A stretch of DNA of 5,832 nt from JACNFS01 sp964582065 (GTDB lineage Bacteria > Chloroflexota > Dehalococcoidia > GIF9 > UBA5629), in the NCBI GenBank assembly GCA_964582065.1, contig CAZOQG010000095.1, forward strand, positions 1 to 5,832, in the 5' to 3' direction. Shown here piece by piece: positions 1 to 4,995 of this stretch; position 1 is the stretch's first letter; each line of letters opens with the position of its first letter. The notes beneath the pieces are model-generated. The model was not told where the DNA came from, did not search any database, and was given only the letters and a program-made list of their open reading frames with translations. A program made the translations under genes and the position numbers.

Positions 1-426
1 TTCTTTGGCGTAACTCAGAATCTCCTCTGGTGAGAAGAAAAGGCTTATTTCTTGTTTGGCGGTTTCTGCCGAGTCGGAGCCGTGCACTAGATTCTGCTGG
101 ATATCCAGTCCGAAGTCACCTCTAATACTACCTGGGGAGGCTTTGGCTGGGTCGGTTGCACCCATGGTCTGTCGTATGGCTTCTATGGCTTTTTCTCCCT
201 CAAAGACAGCAGCAATGATGGGGCTGGAGGTGATGAATTCGACCAGGTCATTGAAGAAAGCTTTGCCCTGGTGGATGGCGTAATGCCGCTGGGCTAGGGT
301 TTTGTCCATTTGCAGCATCTTCATAGCCACAAGCTTGAGCCCCCGTCTTTCAAGACGGCAGATGATGACTCCGGCTAGTCCTCGTTGAATGCCATCAGGC
401 TTGATAAGTACTAGACTTCTTTCCAT
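1..426 (-). CDS. ndk: Nucleoside diphosphate kinase, 3' end cut by window edge
   Basis: Transfers the gamma phosphate from an NTP (mainly ATP) to an NDP through a phosphohistidine intermediate, keeping the cytosolic NTP and dNTP pools balanced. The 142 visible residues start MERSLVLIKPDGIQRGL, the usual Ndk N terminus with the nucleotide-contacting Lys9. The Kpn-loop region is followed by IRGDFG (101-106) and by NLVHGSDS (112-119), where His115 is the catalytic histidine. The frame is open to base 1 with no stop. Family members are typically about 135-155 residues, so only a short tail is missing. The start is well supported: AAAGGAG lies 7 bases upstream (434-440). It is the last visible gene of the thiL-tsaE-tsaB-ndk operon, 29 bases after tsaB, and has its own good ribosome site. 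All signature residues I can place are present, so it should be active. Confidence 0.97.
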   Translation of the reverse strand, partial: MERSLVLIKPDGIQRGLAGVIICRLERRGLKLVAMKMLQMDKTLAQRHYAIHQGKAFFNDLVEFITSSPIIAAVFEGEKAIEAIRQTMGATDPAKASPGSIRGDFGLDIQQNLVHGSDSAETAKQEISLFFSPEEILSYAKE

Positions 427-455
427 TTTTGAACTCCTTTCCGACAGTCTGGCTC

Positions 456-1133
456 CTATTTGACTTTGCGCTGGGTAATTGGCGGTTGACGCAGGTATAA
501 GGGCTGGAGACTTGCTGGATTATCTTGGTCGCCCTTCTTCAGACGTTGCCAGCCTAGTGCTGTCAGATGGCTGGCGTGACGCAGTCTCGCTGCGGGGGCA
601 GGTATTATGGCTCGTTTGCCTAGCTGCTGCTCTACTTGCTGAATTACGGACGGTGGGATTTCACCGCAGAAGAGTGTTTTCCGTTGAATTCGTTTGCACA
701 GAACATCGACAGTGGTGATATACTCTTCTCTTAGGCATTGCCAGTCATCATTTTGCTGGTAGAGAGCCGTCGCAATCTCCCCGCGACCAGCATTGTGAAT
801 GGGGCATAGAGGCAGCCTGGTAAAGGCAAAAGGGTACGCTTCGATTTCCAGAGTGCCTATTCCAACCAGCGGGATTTTTAGAGCGAAGGCCAACCCTTTT
901 GCCGTACTCATGCCTACTCGAAGTCCATTGAAGCTTCCTGGGCCTTTGGCCACGAAAACAGCACCAAGTGATTGAGGACCAAGCTTAGCCTGATTCAGTA
1001 AATGAACTATATTCGGCACCAGCTCCGTGGTATGGTTTTGCCCTGAATGCCAGGCCACTTCGGCCACCGTTTCCCCTTCACGGGACAAGCCGATGGTGGC
1101 GAAATCGGTTGATGTATCTATAGCTAATTCCAT
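456..1133 (-). CDS. tsaB: tRNA t6A37 threonylcarbamoyltransferase complex subunit TsaB
   Basis: TsaB is the scaffold subunit that binds TsaD and, with TsaE, helps transfer the threonylcarbamoyl group from threonylcarbamoyl-AMP to A37 of ANN-decoding tRNAs. The 225-residue product begins MELAIDTSTDFATIGL, the ASKHA-fold opening typical of the family. It carries GPGSFNGLRVG at 64-74 followed by STAKGLA; family members more often have T where this has N69. It ends near PLYLRQPPITQRK, also family-like. A longer open frame reaches 1295, but its extra 54 residues lie inside tsaE and match nothing, so the MELAIDTS start is chosen. GGAG sits only 2 bases before this ATG, so initiation probably depends on coupling to tsaE, which it overlaps by 10 bases. 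TsaB alone is not enzymatic; tsaD is not in the window and must lie elsewhere. Confidence 0.94.
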   Translation of the reverse strand: MELAIDTSTDFATIGLSREGETVAEVAWHSGQNHTTELVPNIVHLLNQAKLGPQSLGAVFVAKGPGSFNGLRVGMSTAKGLAFALKIPLVGIGTLEIEAYPFAFTRLPLCPIHNAGRGEIATALYQQNDDWQCLREEYITTVDVLCKRIQRKTLFCGEIPPSVIQQVEQQLGKRAIIPAPAARLRHASHLTALGWQRLKKGDQDNPASLQPLYLRQPPITQRKVK

Positions 1134-1615
1134 ATCTCCGAACCCAGGTTTAGAGATTTCAGCAATTGTGAATAGCGCTGGCCTCTGGGTTCCAGGCTTA
1201 GGGAGCGCTCCGTATCCGATATGTAGCTGAACCTTATAAGCAGATTCTCTTGAGGCAAAACTGTTATGCCTTTGTCGGCCCATTCGACCACACAAACACC
1301 GCTGCCACTGAAGTATTCATCGAGCCCCAGGTCTACGATTTCACCGATGCTGTTGAGTCGGTAGAAATCAATGTGATACACAGTGAGTCTGCCGTAATAC
1401 TCTCTAACTATGACAAAGGAAGGACTGAAGGCATACTCTTGGACACCGATGCCCCAGGCGATACCTTGTGTCAGGCAAGTCTTGCCGCTCCCCAGGCTGC
1501 CACAAAGAAGAAACACGTCACCGGCCTGAGCCAATTCTCCGAGTTGGACTCCCAACCGTTGAGTTTGCTCTGGGCTGTGAGAATTGAGCTGTAAAGCTGT
1601 CGTTTTGCTGCTCAT
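1124..1615 (-). CDS. tsaE: tRNA t6A37 biosynthesis ATPase TsaE
   Basis: TsaE is the P-loop ATPase that drives turnover of the TsaB-TsaD complex during t6A37 tRNA modification. The product is 163 residues, the normal size. Visible motifs are the Walker A loop GSLGSGKT at 39-46, the switch-like SPSF at 64-67, the Walker B-region HIDFYRL at 81-87, and VEWADKG at 110-116, all in family order. Its ATG overlaps the thiL stop in an ATGA junction, and there is no strong Shine-Dalgarno site (only GAAG close to the start), so translational coupling to thiL is likely. Its end overlaps the tsaB start by 10 bases, keeping the two partner proteins in one transcript. Nothing appears broken. Confidence 0.95.
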   Translation of the reverse strand: MSSKTTALQLNSHSPEQTQRLGVQLGELAQAGDVFLLCGSLGSGKTCLTQGIAWGIGVQEYAFSPSFVIVREYYGRLTVYHIDFYRLNSIGEIVDLGLDEYFSGSGVCVVEWADKGITVLPQENLLIRFSYISDTERSLSLEPRGQRYSQLLKSLNLGSEIWN

Positions 1616-2336
1616 GCTTCAGATCTAAAATGCTCCCAGCCTGCTTTCTGCCAGCCAATACTTCTACCAGCGGTGTCAATCAGGGTCACCTGTCCCGGCA
1701 TCCCCTCAGTTATCTCACCAATTACGGTCACCGGGCAGGAGACGGCTTGCTTTACCTGTTCAATAACCTGGTTGGTTGCGGTAAAAAGCAGCTCATAGTC
1801 CTCGCCGCCAGTCAAAGCCAATTGTTGGCAGTCTGCCTCAAAATTGGCTTGAACCACAGGGTGGATTGGCACCAACTTTTCTCTAATTCTGGCGCTGACT
1901 TGGCTTGCTTTGCATATGTGAGCTAAGTCGGCAATCAAGCCATCGCTTACATCTATNNNNNNNNNNNNNNNNNNNNNNNNNNNNNNNNNNNNNNNNNNNN
2001 NNNNNNNNNNNNNNNNNNNNNNNNNNNNNNNNNNNNNNNNNNNNNNNNNNNNNNNNTGGGAACGCCGCCCATAGCTGCAATATCGCTCAGATTCACTGCG
2101 ATGGCTTTCCAACCGAGTTCCTCCCAACCGGTAATATTGAGGTCGAAGTGTGTGTCCTGAACTAGACTATCCGTGGTGGCTAGTTGGATGGAACCGTCGT
2201 CCTGCCAGGCAGCGGCATCATCGCCAATGCCAATGAGCAACTTTCGCCATGAGGCATTCTGGGGATTTTTGGTCTTATCAACAATGTCGGCCAAGAGTTC
2301 AATTAATCCGAATTCCCCCAGATCAGAGACCTTCAT
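1612..2336 (-). CDS. thiL: Thiamine-monophosphate kinase, interrupted by an assembly gap
   Basis: Phosphorylates thiamine monophosphate to thiamine diphosphate with ATP, the last step of cofactor synthesis. Before the gap there are 93 residues: MKVSDLGEFGLI, the metal/ATP-binding GIGDDAA (36-42), TTDSLVQDTHF (54-64) and NLSDIAAMGG (82-91). After the gap there are 114 residues: IDVSDGLIADL, then LTGGEDYELLF, and a typical ThiL end (WQKAGWEHF). From memory of E. coli ThiL, about 127 residues should separate the two pieces, including the GGDT motif, but only 100 N are given. The pieces are also out of frame across 100 bases. I therefore read one intact gene of roughly 330 residues with missing sequence, not a frameshifted pseudogene; a real lesion hidden in the gap cannot be excluded. 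It is the first gene of the operon. Its ATG follows an extended -10 box by 7 bases with no ribosome site, suggesting a leaderless message. Confidence 0.92.
1957..2056. other. Assembly gap of 100 N inside thiL
   Basis: There are exactly 100 undetermined bases. This is the usual placeholder for a scaffold join of unknown length. The flanking thiL pieces show the true missing stretch is likely near 350-400 bases. If thiL is intact, its length must leave remainder 2 when divided by 3. No feature can be called inside it. Confidence 0.97.
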
Positions 2337-2343
2337 CGCTGGG

Positions 2344-2352
2344 ATTATAACA
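2344..2352 (-). promoter_or_regulatory. Extended -10 promoter of the thiL operon
   Basis: On the minus strand the sequence reads TGTTATAAT, a perfect -10 hexamer (2349 down to 2344) with the TGn extension. Seven bases (CCCAGCG) separate it from the thiL ATG, so transcription should begin at or next to the start codon, giving a leaderless operon message. No convincing -35 hexamer lies 16-19 bases upstream, which is normal for extended -10 promoters. Confidence 0.6.
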
Positions 2353-2456
2353 CATGCTTCTTATTATGGCCTAAGCCTGTCACCAGACTTCTGTTAGAAG
2401 CTCAGTGATATTGTTCTGCAATTTTACCCGTCATTCTGAGCCTTCCCTTTCCTGTG

Positions 2457-2532
2457 ATTGCGAGCGGAGCGAAGCAATCTACTACTCGGCCCCCTTCCTC
2501 CGAGATTGCTTCGTCGCTTGCGCTGCTCGCAA
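2457..2532. repeat. Palindromic repeat unit A
   Basis: The outer arms TTGCGAGC (2458-2465) and GCTCGCAA (2525-2532) are perfectly complementary. The inner arms AAGCAATCT (2472-2480) and AGATTGCTT (2503-2511) are complementary over 9 bases, around a 22-base pyrimidine-rich loop. The middle is imperfect: the right arm carries about six extra bases. It would form a long interrupted hairpin on either strand. There is no T-tract, so it is not a classical terminator. Confidence 0.75.
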
Positions 2533-2545
2533 GGACGGTAGCCCG

Positions 2546-2642
2546 TCACCCTGAGCCCTTGGCAGTCGTCATTCTGGGCGTAGCGAAGAATCTTACAGAA
2601 CTCAGGGCGGGCTTCGCGACCGAAGAATCTCGCTTAGGGTGA
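2546..2642. repeat. Palindromic repeat unit B
   Basis: The end arms TCACCCTGAGC (2546-2556) and GCTTAGGGTGA (2632-2642) pair at 10 of 11 positions. Nested inside are small hairpins: ATTCT (2571-2575) with AGAAT (2587-2591), and CTTCG (2612-2616) with CGAAG (2621-2625) around a CGAC loop. It looks like a composite of two shorter repeats flanked by inverted ends. Confidence 0.65.
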
Positions 2643-2669
2643 TAACTAAGCATCTTCGCTTAACAGGTC

Positions 2670-2698
2670 TTGTATATAGCAAGTGCAAGTTATATAAT
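2670..2698 (+). promoter_or_regulatory. Promoter of the zinc-ribbon membrane protein gene
   Basis: A perfect -10 TATAAT lies at 2693-2698, with a weak -35 TTGTAT at 2670-2675 (3 of 6) and a 17-base spacer. Predicted initiation is near 2705, giving a leader of about 23 bases that contains the purine-rich ribosome site. It lies just downstream of the repeat cluster. Confidence 0.5.
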
Positions 2699-2727
2699 GC
2701 GGCAAAAAGGAGAGGGGGGCCGATAAT

Positions 2728-3255
2728 ATGGAGCAAAAGGTCAATTGCCCTAGTTGTGGTTCAGTGAATAATGTGGGGCAGCAGTTTTGTGGGGTTTGCG
2801 GAGCAAAACTGGCTGGTGAGGCACCTCGGCAAGGGATCGCATGCCCCGGTTGCGGTTTTGAAAACCCTACAGGCCAACAGTTTTGCGGAGCTTGCGGCAC
2901 GAAATTGGCTGGCGAGAGGGAGCAGGAAGTGGTCAGCGTGAGCCAGCCCGAAGTCGTCAGCGAGAGGGAGCCCGAAGTAGTCAGTGAGAGGGAGCCCGAA
3001 GTCGTCAGCGAGAGGGAGCCCGAAGTAGTCAGTGAGAGGCAGCCGGAAGTGGTCAGTGAGAGGCAGCAGAACGTGGTCAGAGTGGTCGAGTCTCTTGCCA
3101 GTCCCCGACAAGCCGATGTCAAGCCCACTTGGGGGCTAGCTTGGGGTTTGTATTGGCGGATGGCATTGCTAAGCCTATTGATCGGCGGCGCAGTCTACTT
3201 GATAGTCGTGATTCTAATGCTCGCCTTCGGCTTCACATACCCAATTGCATTCTGA
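2728..3255 (+). CDS. Double zinc-ribbon, repeat-containing single-pass membrane protein
   Basis: The function is not recognised; the product has 175 residues. Two zinc ribbons come first: C7-x2-C10 with C21-x2-C24, and C39-x2-C42 with C53-x2-C56. Their second halves are nearly identical (QQFCGVCGAKLAGE and QQFCGACGTKLAGE), so the ribbon was duplicated. Residues 63-118 are seven tandem 8-residue units with consensus EREPEVVS, acidic and probably an extended or helical spacer. A hydrophobic helix follows at about 145-168 after WGLYWR, and only a few residues remain behind it. Both ribbons should therefore face the cytosol, anchored by a C-terminal helix. A purine-rich site (AAGGAG at 2707-2712, then GAGGGGGG) precedes the ATG. 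The next gene on the same strand is the J-cyclophilin fusion, 178 bases away. Zinc ribbons of this type usually mediate protein or nucleic-acid contacts, so an assembly or regulatory role is possible but unproven. Confidence 0.85.
   Translation: MEQKVNCPSCGSVNNVGQQFCGVCGAKLAGEAPRQGIACPGCGFENPTGQQFCGACGTKLAGEREQEVVSVSQPEVVSEREPEVVSEREPEVVSEREPEVVSERQPEVVSERQQNVVRVVESLASPRQADVKPTWGLAWGLYWRMALLSLLIGGAVYLIVVILMLAFGFTYPIAF
2914..3081 (+). repeat. Seven tandem 24-base coding repeats
   Basis: Seven in-frame 24-base units encode EREQEVVS, VSQPEVVS, three times EREPEVVS, ERQPEVVS and ERQQNVVR. The central units alternate GTC GTC AGC with GTA GTC AGT endings. Units 2-3 and 4-5 thus form a 48-base higher-order repeat, and the outer units are the most diverged. 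This points to recent expansion by slippage or unequal exchange. Copy number may vary between strains, and short-read assembly may have miscounted it. Confidence 0.93.
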
Positions 3256-3433
3256 CCAGTAACCTTCAACCGAAGGGTCAACCAACACGTATGGCTGCGT
3301 TCTTGCCGGATGTACTAGCTCTCCAGACTGAGGGCTTGAAGAAGGCACCTTGACCAAGCTGTCAGTGCGTCGGCGAAAGCGTTGTCATTTGGGCGCCAAT
3401 GGAAACTCGGAAAGCAAAATAGGGTGACAGAAT
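3256..3433. other. Spacer between zinc-ribbon and J-cyclophilin genes
   Basis: These 178 bases carry no credible gene. A small hairpin (CCTTC at 3263-3267, GAAGG at 3272-3276) follows the zinc-ribbon stop by 7 bases but has no T-tract. TTGTCA at 3382-3387 resembles a -35 but has no -10 at the right distance. It is unclear whether the two genes are co-transcribed. Confidence 0.5.
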
Positions 3434-4348
3434 ATGGACGAATTCGAGGACTATTACGAGATACTAGGAGTCAGTCCAAAAGCGACTCCCAAGGAGGTCA
3501 AGGAGGCTTATCGTGACAGGTGTCTTGTTTTCCGTCCCAACCGGATGCACGGGGCTTCGGGGCCAGCCAAGGAAAAAGCGGAGAAAGGGTTGGCGAGGGC
3601 AAATCGTGCCTATCAGGTGCTGAAGGACCCTCAAAAGAGACAGGAGTACGACTCGGAACGGCTACGGCGGAAGGCCGGCTCTAAGCCGAAGCAACAGCCG
3701 AAGAAGAAGGCGTCAACAAAATCGCGAGCTGGACGCCGCAAGAAGTGGCCTGTCTTCCTGGTTATTGGCCTTGCCGCAGTGGCTGTTCTGGTCGTAGTCG
3801 TCTTGAATTTGCCTGGAGACACCGGAGGTGATGTTACAATGCCCAAAACCTATTCCGCTCCTCCCCCGATGGTTATCGATGTTGACAAGCAGTACACGGC
3901 TACCATCGAGACGGAGAAAGGCAGCATTGTTTTGGAGTTGTTTGCCGCAGATGCTCCCAAGACCGTGAACAACTTCGTGTTTCTCACCAGGGAAGGTTTC
4001 TACGACGGTATCACTTTCCACCGAGTGATACCCGGCTTCATGGTGCAGGGGGGAGACCCTACTGGAACTGGGGCTGGTGGCCCTGGCTACACTTTTGAAG
4101 ATGAATTTAGCCAGCGTAGTCATACTGCTGGAACTCTGTCTATGGCTAACAGCGGCCCCAATACCAATGGGAGTCAGTTCTTCATCACCTATGCACCTCA
4201 GCCTCATCTTGACGGCAAGCACACGGTATTCGGACAGGTGATAGAGGGGATGGATGTCTTGAATAAGCTTACACCTCGAGACCCGATGCAGAATCCCTCG
4301 TTTGAAGGTGATACTGTCATTACGATAACTATCGGTGAAAACCCCTGA
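3434..4348 (+). CDS. J-like domain / transmembrane / cyclophilin peptidyl-prolyl isomerase fusion
   Basis: The product has 304 residues in three parts. Residues 5-73 (DYYEILGVSPKATPKEVKEAYR ... AYQVLKDPQKRQEYD, in pieces) have the helix pattern of a J domain. At the HPD position, however, they read R34-P35-N36, so stimulation of DnaK is doubtful. A very basic stretch (79-104) precedes one membrane helix (about 105-124). This predicts the N terminus in the cytosol and the C terminus outside. Residues about 153-302 form a cyclophilin: FHRVIPGFMVQGGDP (195-209) with the catalytic Arg197, Phe202 and Gln205, then MANSGPNTNGSQFF (237-250) and LDGKHTVFG (259-267). All expected catalytic residues are present, so prolyl isomerase activity is likely. 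The position of human Trp121 is His258, as often in bacterial cyclophilins of low cyclosporin affinity. AGGGTG (3421-3426) is the ribosome site. It could act in folding of exported proteins; the role of the J-like part is unknown. Confidence 0.93.
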   Translation: MDEFEDYYEILGVSPKATPKEVKEAYRDRCLVFRPNRMHGASGPAKEKAEKGLARANRAYQVLKDPQKRQEYDSERLRRKAGSKPKQQPKKKASTKSRAGRRKKWPVFLVIGLAAVAVLVVVVLNLPGDTGGDVTMPKTYSAPPPMVIDVDKQYTATIETEKGSIVLELFAADAPKTVNNFVFLTREGFYDGITFHRVIPGFMVQGGDPTGTGAGGPGYTFEDEFSQRSHTAGTLSMANSGPNTNGSQFFITYAPQPHLDGKHTVFGQVIEGMDVLNKLTPRDPMQNPSFEGDTVITITIGENP

Positions 4349-4377
4349 GAACTGGGGGCAACCTCTCGGCGCTCAGG
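4344..4377. terminator. Possible bidirectional hairpin between convergent genes
   Basis: CCTGAG (4344-4349) and CTCAGG (4372-4377) can pair around a 22-base loop. They span the stop codons of both the fusion gene and the facing cyclotransferase-like gene, which are only 24 bases apart. There is no T-tract on either strand and the stem is short, so this is a weak call made mainly because convergent transcription must end here. Confidence 0.2.
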
Positions 4378-4774
4378 CTATTTCCCAGTCTCTGTAACCC
4401 TGCTGAATAACAGCCAGGTACTCCCGAGAAGGTCTTGTCTCCTCCGATTGCTCAACCTTGATATAGGTTATGGCTTCCACAGCATCACCGGTCTCTGTCC
4501 ATACTGTTATATTCAGGTGATTACAGGTAGCAGGGTAGCCTTCGTACTTATCCAACAGCCTCAAATCTTTATCGGAGATTTCGTAAACGGCCCCGACAAC
4601 TTTCTCTCCTCTGAACGGCTTGATGCTGGCAACTCCGCCTTGCCGCTGCCTTGACCACCCGGTGAATATAAGCTTGTAATTGGGTAGTGTAGCAATGAAC
4701 TTGGGCTTGCTGTCGGGGGCGCGTTCCGCCATCTGCTTCCCATTGAGATTAGAGGCATAAGCAAAATAATGCAT
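4373..4774 (-). CDS. Gamma-glutamylcyclotransferase-like (AIG2/GGCT fold) protein
   Basis: The 133-residue product matches the small GGCT-like fold. Family enzymes release 5-oxoproline from gamma-glutamyl amines or amino acids by intramolecular cyclisation. The N-terminal substrate loop reads YFAYASNL (3-10), where most relatives have Y-G-S-N; here the glycine is Ala7. LDKYEGYP (74-81) contains Glu78 at the position of the catalytic acid. The C terminus has the usual PSREYLAVIQQGYRDW pattern (115-130). The length is normal for stand-alone bacterial members. The ATG is preceded by only a weak purine run (AGAGAAAG, 4-5 bases further a GCGGA), so the start is chosen because YFAYASNL must begin close to the N terminus. 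It converges on the J-cyclophilin gene and is divergent from the phosphoesterase. The substrate cannot be told from sequence; a maturation or detoxification role is equally possible. Confidence 0.85.
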   Translation of the reverse strand: MHYFAYASNLNGKQMAERAPDSKPKFIATLPNYKLIFTGWSRQRQGGVASIKPFRGEKVVGAVYEISDKDLRLLDKYEGYPATCNHLNITVWTETGDAVEAITYIKVEQSEETRPSREYLAVIQQGYRDWEIA

Positions 4775-4959
4775 TCCGCTTTCTCTAGCTCTGCCGCCTC
4801 TGGACTTTTCTCCAGCACTATTTTACCTTCTTTCTTTTCTTTTATCGATACCTTCGTTTAAGGGGGCATCTTAGTTGCTGCGTTTTCGACCCAGTTGAAA
4901 TCTGCTTTTGGGAACAGCATAGGAAGTGGCGGAAGGCCCAATTCTTGATATTTGCATAC
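4775..4959. other. Divergent spacer with a pyrimidine-rich tract
   Basis: This lies between the cyclotransferase-like gene and the phosphoesterase promoter. Bases 4826-4843 are almost all pyrimidines on the plus strand. TAAAAT on the minus strand (4825 down to 4820) could be a -10 for the cyclotransferase-like gene, with a leader of about 40 bases, but no -35 is seen. No small gene is supported. Confidence 0.4.
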
Positions 4960-4988
4960 TTAACAAATCGCCTTTCGGATGGTATAGT
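4960..4988 (+). promoter_or_regulatory. Promoter of the metallophosphoesterase gene
   Basis: A -35 TTAACA (4960-4965, 5 of 6) and a -10 TATAGT (4983-4988, 5 of 6) are separated by exactly 17 bases, and TGG directly before the -10 gives the TGn extension. Seven bases (TAGCGGG) separate the -10 from the ATG at 4996. Transcription would thus start at the start codon, predicting a leaderless message. The arrangement matches that at thiL. Confidence 0.7.
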
Positions 4989-4995
4989 TAGCGGG

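Larger units (their letters stand above)
2429..2645. repeat. Cluster of REP-like palindromic intergenic repeats
   Basis: This covers most of the 390-base divergent spacer between thiL and the zinc-ribbon gene. It holds recurring heads of the form GTCATTCTGAGCC or GTCACCCTGAGC at 2430-2442, 2545-2556 and 2567-2580. Two direct copies of CGAAGAATCT lie at 2584-2593 and 2621-2630. There are two foldable units, listed separately. The spurious 62-residue open frame across it (2454-2642) is just the repeat read as codons. Repeats of this look occur dispersed in many bacterial genomes. They are probably non-coding structured DNA or RNA, with no transposase nearby. Confidence 0.75.

Noticed and set aside
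1134..1295. 54-residue N-terminal extension of TsaB
   Set aside because: It overlaps tsaE coding sequence, has no family similarity, and the conserved TsaB start MELAIDTS follows directly.
1883..2165. Open frames running through the N stretch
   Set aside because: They exist only because undetermined codons cannot be stops. The real gene here is thiL on the minus strand.
1612..2336. thiL as a frameshifted pseudogene
   Set aside because: The frame difference depends entirely on the arbitrary 100 N length, and both halves have intact conserved motifs.
2454..2642. 62-residue plus-strand open frame
   Set aside because: It lies wholly inside the palindromic repeat cluster and translates the repeat units. 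Such frames are a known source of false hypothetical proteins.
2429..2645. CRISPR array
   Set aside because: The repeated units are palindromic elements of unequal length and spacing with no uniform spacers, and no cas gene is present.
2646..3128. Long minus-strand open frames (160 and 116 residues) opposite the zinc-ribbon gene
   Set aside because: Both are made by the 24-base repeat being free of stops in several frames. Their products are low-complexity LTTSGSLS- or LPLTDYFG-like repeats with no family signature and no ribosome site.
3263..3276. Hairpin after the zinc-ribbon gene as an intrinsic terminator
   Set aside because: It has only a 5-base stem with an AACC loop and no following T-tract.
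3129..3353. 74-residue plus-strand open frame overlapping the end of the zinc-ribbon gene
   Set aside because: It is a frame-shifted shadow of the membrane-helix region continuing into the spacer, with no recognisable domain and no ribosome site.
3382..3420. Promoter for the J-cyclophilin gene (TTGTCA with CAAAAT)
   Set aside because: The spacing is 27 bases, far outside the usual range, and no better -10 exists at 16-18 bases.
4945..4995. 17-residue N-terminal extension of the metallophosphoesterase
   Set aside because: It spans the -35 and -10 boxes, and the conserved core begins immediately at the 4996 ATG.
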